Positions 59,654 through 64,000 of a DNA stretch of 64,000 nt are shown here, in pieces (the first letter of the stretch is position 1; each line of letters begins with the position of its first letter). Source of the DNA: Spongiihabitans sp963422685 (lineage in GTDB: Bacteria > Pseudomonadota > Gammaproteobacteria > Arenicellales > Poriferihabitantaceae). Below the pieces are notes generated by a model. That model worked only from the letters and a program-made list of their open reading frames with translations. It ran no database searches and was not told the origin of the DNA. A program made the position numbers and the translations under genes. The stretch covers positions 372,001 through 436,000 of the forward strand of contig OY730442.1 in assembly GCA_963422685.1 (NCBI GenBank), in the 5' to 3' direction.

Positions 59654-60856
59654 TCAGTCAGCGGGTGCAGGGGCTGCCGGGTCCTGGTGAATCGGAACAT
59701 CCATACCCAATCCATTCAGAGTGCTGTGTATCGCTGCCAGTACACCGTTCATTTCATCCACGCCGAGGCGGCCAATGCAGCCTATCCGAAAACTTTCGGC
59801 GACGGTGAGTTTGCCGGGATAAATGACATAACCGCGCCGCCGCAGTTGTGCATAAAATGCGGCGAACGAAAACCTTGCATCCCCGGGCATCAGGAAAGTG
59901 ACAATCACCGGCGCTTGCAACGCATCGGCCAATAGGGTTTTGAATCCCATACCCCGCATCCCCTTTACCAAAACATCACAGTTTCTCTGGTAACGCCGCC
60001 CCCGGCCAGCCACACCGCCTTCCTGCTCAAACTCATTCAACGCCTGATCGAATGCCAGCAGCACATGGGTGGGCGGTGTAAACCGCCATTGCCGGTTTTT
60101 GCTCATGGCCGCCCATTGATCGTATAAATCCAGGCTTAAGGACGGCGAGTTGCCGCGGGTGCGCCGCAATGCCTGTTCCTGGGCGATGCAAAACCCCATA
60201 CCCGGCGCGCCTTCCAGGCATTTATTGCTTGACGCAGCCAGCGCATCGAACCGCATGGATTTGCTGTCCACCGGCAGGGCACCGAACGCGCTCATCGCGT
60301 CGATCAAAAAACCTTTGCCATGCTTCGCCACAATATCGGCCATTTTCTGCACCGGGTTGAGGATGCCCGATGTGGTTTCACAAAACACGCAGGCCACATG
60401 AGTGATGGTTTTATCCTGGTCCAGGGTTTGCTCCAACTGCGCCGGATTCACCGGCACGTCTTCGCTGGATTCCTGTATGACATATTCCCGACCATAATAT
60501 TCACAGATTTTGGCGATGCGATGACCGTATGCGCCGTTTATACAAATAAGCAATTTACCGTCCGCAGGTACAAAACAGCCAATCATCGCCTCAACCACAA
60601 AGGTGCCGCTGCCCTGCAAAGGTACGGCGACATGGCTGCCCTGACCGCTGACGATATCCAGCAAACGGGACAGCACCCGTTGATTCAACTCGATAAAACG
60701 GGTATCTCTTGAACCATAATCGTGCAGCATTGCCCGCTTCACCGTTTCCGAAGTAGTCAGCGGTCCCGGGGTAAGTAAAAATGGATCACCCGTGGGCGAG
60801 GCCGCCGCCCCGGGTATGCTGTGTGGATTTTGCGGTTTTTGCACCGGCTTGCTCAT
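59654..60856 (-). CDS. phnW: 2-aminoethylphosphonate-pyruvate transaminase PhnW-like
   Basis: PhnW converts 2-aminoethylphosphonate and pyruvate to phosphonoacetaldehyde and alanine. The 400-residue class V aminotransferase has LLTPGPLTTSETVKRAMLHD, MHDYGSRDTRFIEL-like start, ETTSGILNPV, DAMSAFGALPVD and the PLP lysine in ASSNKCLEGAPG. The N-terminal 25 residues are an extension rich in proline. The gene is divergent from a LysR regulator over 78 bases. The usual next enzyme, PhnX, is not seen before the window ends. About 280 bases to the def fragment hold no recognisable gene. Confidence 0.92.
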   Translation of the reverse strand: MSKPVQKPQNPHSIPGAAASPTGDPFLLTPGPLTTSETVKRAMLHDYGSRDTRFIELNQRVLSRLLDIVSGQGSHVAVPLQGSGTFVVEAMIGCFVPADGKLLICINGAYGHRIAKICEYYGREYVIQESSEDVPVNPAQLEQTLDQDKTITHVACVFCETTSGILNPVQKMADIVAKHGKGFLIDAMSAFGALPVDSKSMRFDALAASSNKCLEGAPGMGFCIAQEQALRRTRGNSPSLSLDLYDQWAAMSKNRQWRFTPPTHVLLAFDQALNEFEQEGGVAGRGRRYQRNCDVLVKGMRGMGFKTLLADALQAPVIVTFLMPGDARFSFAAFYAQLRRRGYVIYPGKLTVAESFRIGCIGRLGVDEMNGVLAAIHSTLNGLGMDVPIHQDPAAPAPAD

Positions 60857-60934
60857 CGGTATCAGTCAGTTGATATTTATAGCGCTGTCAAATAGTATTT
60901 ATCCAATCGATATTACAGATGTTTAAAATAGGCT

Positions 60935-61816
60935 ATGCCAATCCCACACGCGCATTTGCGATCATTCAATGCCGTAGCCGCCCAGGGCAGCTTCACCAAA
61001 GCGGCAGACACTCTGCACATTACCCAACCCACTTTATCCGGGCAGGTAAAAGAACTTGAGGAGCGTTACGGCGTGAAGTTATTTATCCGCCATGGTCGGC
61101 GTATCGAGTTGACCGAACTCGGAAAGTCCGCTTTTACCATTACTAAAAAACTGTTTCGCCATGAAGACGACGTGGAGCAGTTATTTTTATCTGCCAGATG
61201 TTTGACCACCGGGGAGTTGCAGGTGGGTGCCGATTCACCGTACATCATTACCCCGCTGCTGGCCCAGTTCCAGCGCCTGTATCCTGGCATCCGCATTTCA
61301 ATTCAATATGGCAATTCCGCGCAGGTCATGCAGTGGCTGGAATCCCAGCGATGCGACGTGGCGATTCTGCCGAATGTGGCAGACGACGATCGACTGCATA
61401 TTGTGGCGCTGGAACCGGACCAACTGGTGGCATTCATTGCCATGGATCATCCCTGGTCCGAGCACCGGAAAATTTCTTTGGCGGAATTGGTCAACCAAAG
61501 AATTATTCTGCGGGAAAAAGGTTCGCGCACCCGGTCAATTTTTCAGCAGGCCATCGACCACGCCAATCTCAAGCTCAATGATGTGATGGAAATCAGCAGC
61601 CGGGAAGGGGTGCGGGAAGCCGTGGCGGCTGGATTCGGCGTCGGCATCATTGCTGAAAATGAATTGGGAACGAGCACCAGATTTAAGGCCCTGCCGGTAA
61701 AAAACGCCGCCCTGACCCATTCAGAATTAATAGTTTGTCTGAAACAAACCCGTTCAGCCCGGGTCACCAATGCGTTTCTGGAAATGGCAGCCGCAAATAC
61801 CCGCACAGCAAAATGA
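60935..61816 (+). CDS. LysR-family regulator, probable phosphonate-use activator
   Basis: The 293-residue protein has an N-terminal winged helix (HLRSFNAVAAQGSFTKAAD, then ITQPTLSGQVKELEERYG) and a C-terminal effector domain (about 90-290). It is divergent from phnW, the usual arrangement for a LysR regulator of the target operon. Its stop overlaps the start of the phosphonate monoester hydrolase gene as ATGA. An effector such as 2-aminoethylphosphonate is inferred from context, not shown. Confidence 0.88.
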   Translation: MPIPHAHLRSFNAVAAQGSFTKAADTLHITQPTLSGQVKELEERYGVKLFIRHGRRIELTELGKSAFTITKKLFRHEDDVEQLFLSARCLTTGELQVGADSPYIITPLLAQFQRLYPGIRISIQYGNSAQVMQWLESQRCDVAILPNVADDDRLHIVALEPDQLVAFIAMDHPWSEHRKISLAELVNQRIILREKGSRTRSIFQQAIDHANLKLNDVMEISSREGVREAVAAGFGVGIIAENELGTSTRFKALPVKNAALTHSELIVCLKQTRSARVTNAFLEMAAANTRTAK

Positions 61817-63336
61817 ATATACTCTTTATAACCGCCGACCAATGGCGTGGTGAATGCCTTTCCAGCCTGAACCACCCCCATGTCCAAACCCCGAATCTTG
61901 ACCTTCTGGCCAGTGAAGGGGTGTCGTTTACGCGGCATTATGCCCAGGCCACCCCCTGCGGCCCGAGTCGGGCTTCGCTGCACTGCGGCATGTATTTACA
62001 CAATCACCGGGCCTGTATTAACGGCACACCGCTGGCAGCCCGCCATACCAACTGGGCACTGGAAGTCCGCAAAGCCGGATATACGCCCTATCTATTCGGT
62101 TATACCGATTCTGCCCCGGATCCGGGTGAAATGGATCCTGAGGATTCGCGCCTGAAGCACTATAGCGAACCATTGCCCGGCATGGAAACAGACACCGTAT
62201 ACGCCGACGAAACCCCGCAAAACTGGGTCAACCATTTACGTCAATCCGGCTATCCCGTTCCAGATTTCCATTGGGATATATACGCCATGGAAAAACGCGG
62301 CCGGCAATGGGAAGACGGCGGAGCGGTGCCCTTGCCACTGGCCATCGCGAGTGAACACCATGAAACCAACTTCATGGTCAATGAATGCCTTGACTGGATT
62401 AAAAAACAATCCGCACCATGGATCGGTCATTTATCATTGTTCCGGCCCCACCCGCCGTTTATTGCACCGCAGCCCTATAACCGCATGTACGACCCGGACT
62501 TGCTGGAGGATTGCAAACGCGCATCCTGCATCGCCGATGAGTCAGCCCAGCATCCCTGGCTGGCCTATCAACTGACCCGGGAAAAGTTCCGCGCACCCGC
62601 CAATGCGAAAACGCTTAAACGCCTGTGCGCCAGCTATTTCGGATTGATGACCGAGGTGGACCACGCGCTGGGACGGCTGTTTAGCGCCCTCAAGGCGCTG
62701 AACCAATGGCACCACACCATGATCCTGTTCACCTCGGATCACGGCGAGCAGATGGGGGATCACTGGTTGATGAGTAAATGCGGGTACTTTGATCGTTCGT
62801 ACCACATACCGTTAATAATCCGCGACCCGCGAAAACAGGCGGATGCCACTCGCGGGGCCAGGGTAGACCGATTCTCGGAAAATGTGGATATTATGCCGAC
62901 CATGCTGGAAGCGCTGCACCTGGACCGGCCCACCCAGTGCGACGGCCATTCCCTGATGTATTTTATCCACCACGGCGCCGTGCCGCCCGGATGGCGCAGT
63001 GAAGTGCATTGGGAATATGATTTCAGGGAAATAGTAAACCCGAAAGTGGAACAGGCGCTGGGGATTAACCAGCATCAATGTGCGCTGAATGTAATCCGCG
63101 ATGAAAATTACAAGTACGTTCACTTCACGGCATTGCCGCCCCTGTTTTTTGATCTGCGCGATGACCCGGATGAGTTTGAAAATCGTGCGCAGCACCCGAA
63201 ATATCAGGGACTGGTTCTGGAATATGCGCAAAAACTCATCTCCTGGCGGATGAATCACGATGAAAGAGGTTTGTCCGAAACGTATTTATCCGCCCGCGGG
63301 CCGGTTACCCGATCCGTACCCGTGCACACAACATAA
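61813..63336 (+). CDS. phosphonate monoester hydrolase, sulfatase family
   Basis: The 507-residue alkaline-phosphatase-superfamily enzyme carries the formylglycine-type active site C49-G-P-S-R in ATPCGPSRASL. It also has the metal-binding ITADQWRGE near residue 6 and FTSDHGEQMGDH near residue 311. The closest recollected relatives are phosphonate monoester hydrolases of rhizobia, which also hydrolyse sulfates and phosphodiesters. The open frame reaches 61735, but the ATG at 61813 overlaps the LysR stop and fits the family start. Adjacent phnW makes phosphonate monoester breakdown the best guess. No sulfatase-maturing enzyme gene is in the window. Confidence 0.88.
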   Translation: MNILFITADQWRGECLSSLNHPHVQTPNLDLLASEGVSFTRHYAQATPCGPSRASLHCGMYLHNHRACINGTPLAARHTNWALEVRKAGYTPYLFGYTDSAPDPGEMDPEDSRLKHYSEPLPGMETDTVYADETPQNWVNHLRQSGYPVPDFHWDIYAMEKRGRQWEDGGAVPLPLAIASEHHETNFMVNECLDWIKKQSAPWIGHLSLFRPHPPFIAPQPYNRMYDPDLLEDCKRASCIADESAQHPWLAYQLTREKFRAPANAKTLKRLCASYFGLMTEVDHALGRLFSALKALNQWHHTMILFTSDHGEQMGDHWLMSKCGYFDRSYHIPLIIRDPRKQADATRGARVDRFSENVDIMPTMLEALHLDRPTQCDGHSLMYFIHHGAVPPGWRSEVHWEYDFREIVNPKVEQALGINQHQCALNVIRDENYKYVHFTALPPLFFDLRDDPDEFENRAQHPKYQGLVLEYAQKLISWRMNHDERGLSETYLSARGPVTRSVPVHTT

Positions 63337-63355
63337 TTAATTGCGGCTTAATATC

Positions 63356-64000
63356 ATGAAATTTTCAGGAAAAACCGCTCTGGTGGCCGGTGCAGGCGGC
63401 GGCATGGGGTTGGAGATTGCATGTCAACTTATCCGGCGCGGGGTCAACGTCTGTTTGGCAGATATCAAGCCCCGGCCCCAGGGCATCACCGATGGCCCGG
63501 GCGAATCAATTTATCTCCAGGCGAATCTGAGTCACCAGGATGCGGTGGAAAAAACCGTCAGTCGCGCCCGGCAGGAACTTGGACGCATCGACTATCTGGT
63601 GAACACATTAGGCGTGCTTTGGCTGGATAAAGACCGCTCCGCAGTGGATATCGATATGGCAGTCTGGGATGAAGTGATGAACATCAACCTGCGCTCAGTG
63701 GTTTTGCTGGCAAAACAGGTCGTTCCAGCAATGCAGCAATGCGGTGGCGGCGCGATGGTGCATTTTTCATCCATTGACGCATTGAGCGGCGACCCGCTAC
63801 CCCAGGACGCCTACGGCGCGTCCAAAGCGGCATTGATTCGATTGTCCAAATCCCTCGCCATCCAGTTCGCCAAACACCGGATACGCTCCAATGTGATTTT
63901 ACCCGGCCCGGCGTTGACGCCCATGCAGCAGCGCTGGCAGGGCAAGCCGGATTTGCAGAATGAAATCGGCCAGCGTATTCCCCTTGGACGACTGGGCACA
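63356..64000 (+). CDS. short-chain dehydrogenase/reductase, 3'-truncated by window edge
   Basis: The ATG at 63356 starts a classical SDR with VAGAGGGMGLEIACQL (nucleotide loop), NTLGVL in place of NNAG, SSIDALSG and the catalytic YGASK. The C-terminal end lies outside. It follows the phosphonate monoester hydrolase by 20 bases on the same strand and may oxidise or reduce an intermediate in the same phosphonate pathway. The substrate is unknown. Confidence 0.87.
   Translation, partial: MKFSGKTALVAGAGGGMGLEIACQLIRRGVNVCLADIKPRPQGITDGPGESIYLQANLSHQDAVEKTVSRARQELGRIDYLVNTLGVLWLDKDRSAVDIDMAVWDEVMNINLRSVVLLAKQVVPAMQQCGGGAMVHFSSIDALSGDPLPQDAYGASKAALIRLSKSLAIQFAKHRIRSNVILPGPALTPMQQRWQGKPDLQNEIGQRIPLGRLGT

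Overview
The window reads as chromosome of a marine-type gammaproteobacterium. The lineage is inferred from gene order and gamma-typical families: yajC-secD-secF next to nrdR-ribD-ribE-ribBA-ribH-nusB-pgpA, dapB-carA-carB-greA, serS-crcB-lolA-ftsK, the 800-residue membrane FadE and HflD. The marine link is inferred from a DMSP lyase (dddP) paired with an acryloyl-CoA reductase (acuI), plus phosphonate and polyamine/amino-acid scavenging genes. No rRNA, tRNA or CRISPR array was seen.

Layout. 1-4.1 kb: a cut-off flavin disulfide reductase, then dddP, acuI and an HNH nuclease gene on the minus strand. 4.3-12.5 kb: a dense minus-strand housekeeping block for riboflavin synthesis, NusB, NrdR and the SecDF-YajC translocation accessory. 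12.6-20.4 kb: fatty-acid activation and oxidation (fadD-like, fadE), hflD, an S9 peptidase and a DUF192 protein. 20.4-26.1 kb: an FAD-linked dehydrogenase, a coupled ribbon-helix-helix/coiled-coil small-gene pair, a hemerythrin-like protein and two transporters. 26.1-40 kb: greA, carBA, dapB, an SDR, serS, crcB, lolA, ftsK, a HAD phosphatase and rluC. A nearly perfect 210-bp inverted copy of the middle of dapB lies directly upstream of dapB.

40-49 kb is more accessory: divergent genes resembling gamma-glutamylpolyamine oxidase and synthetase, an IS5-type transposase remnant, a SulP transporter with a basic tail, a class III aminotransferase, an unrecognised 306-residue protein and a small islet of tiny ORFs, one resembling superinfection-immunity membrane proteins. 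49-56.8 kb holds gcvT-gcvH-gcvP-lipA (glycine cleavage together with the enzyme that builds the lipoyl group on GcvH), a lone amino-acid binding protein with a clear terminator, and ppk2.

56.8-59.4 kb is a decay zone. It has a kdsB fragment, a D-aminoacylase fragment, a restriction endonuclease gene broken by an in-frame TAG, an apparently intact DNA methyltransferase and a peptide deformylase that lost its C-terminal HExxH region. The simplest reading is a restriction-modification module that landed here and then lost its nuclease. 59.6-64 kb is a phosphonate-use cluster: phnW, a divergent LysR regulator, a formylglycine-type phosphonate monoester hydrolase and an SDR cut by the window edge.
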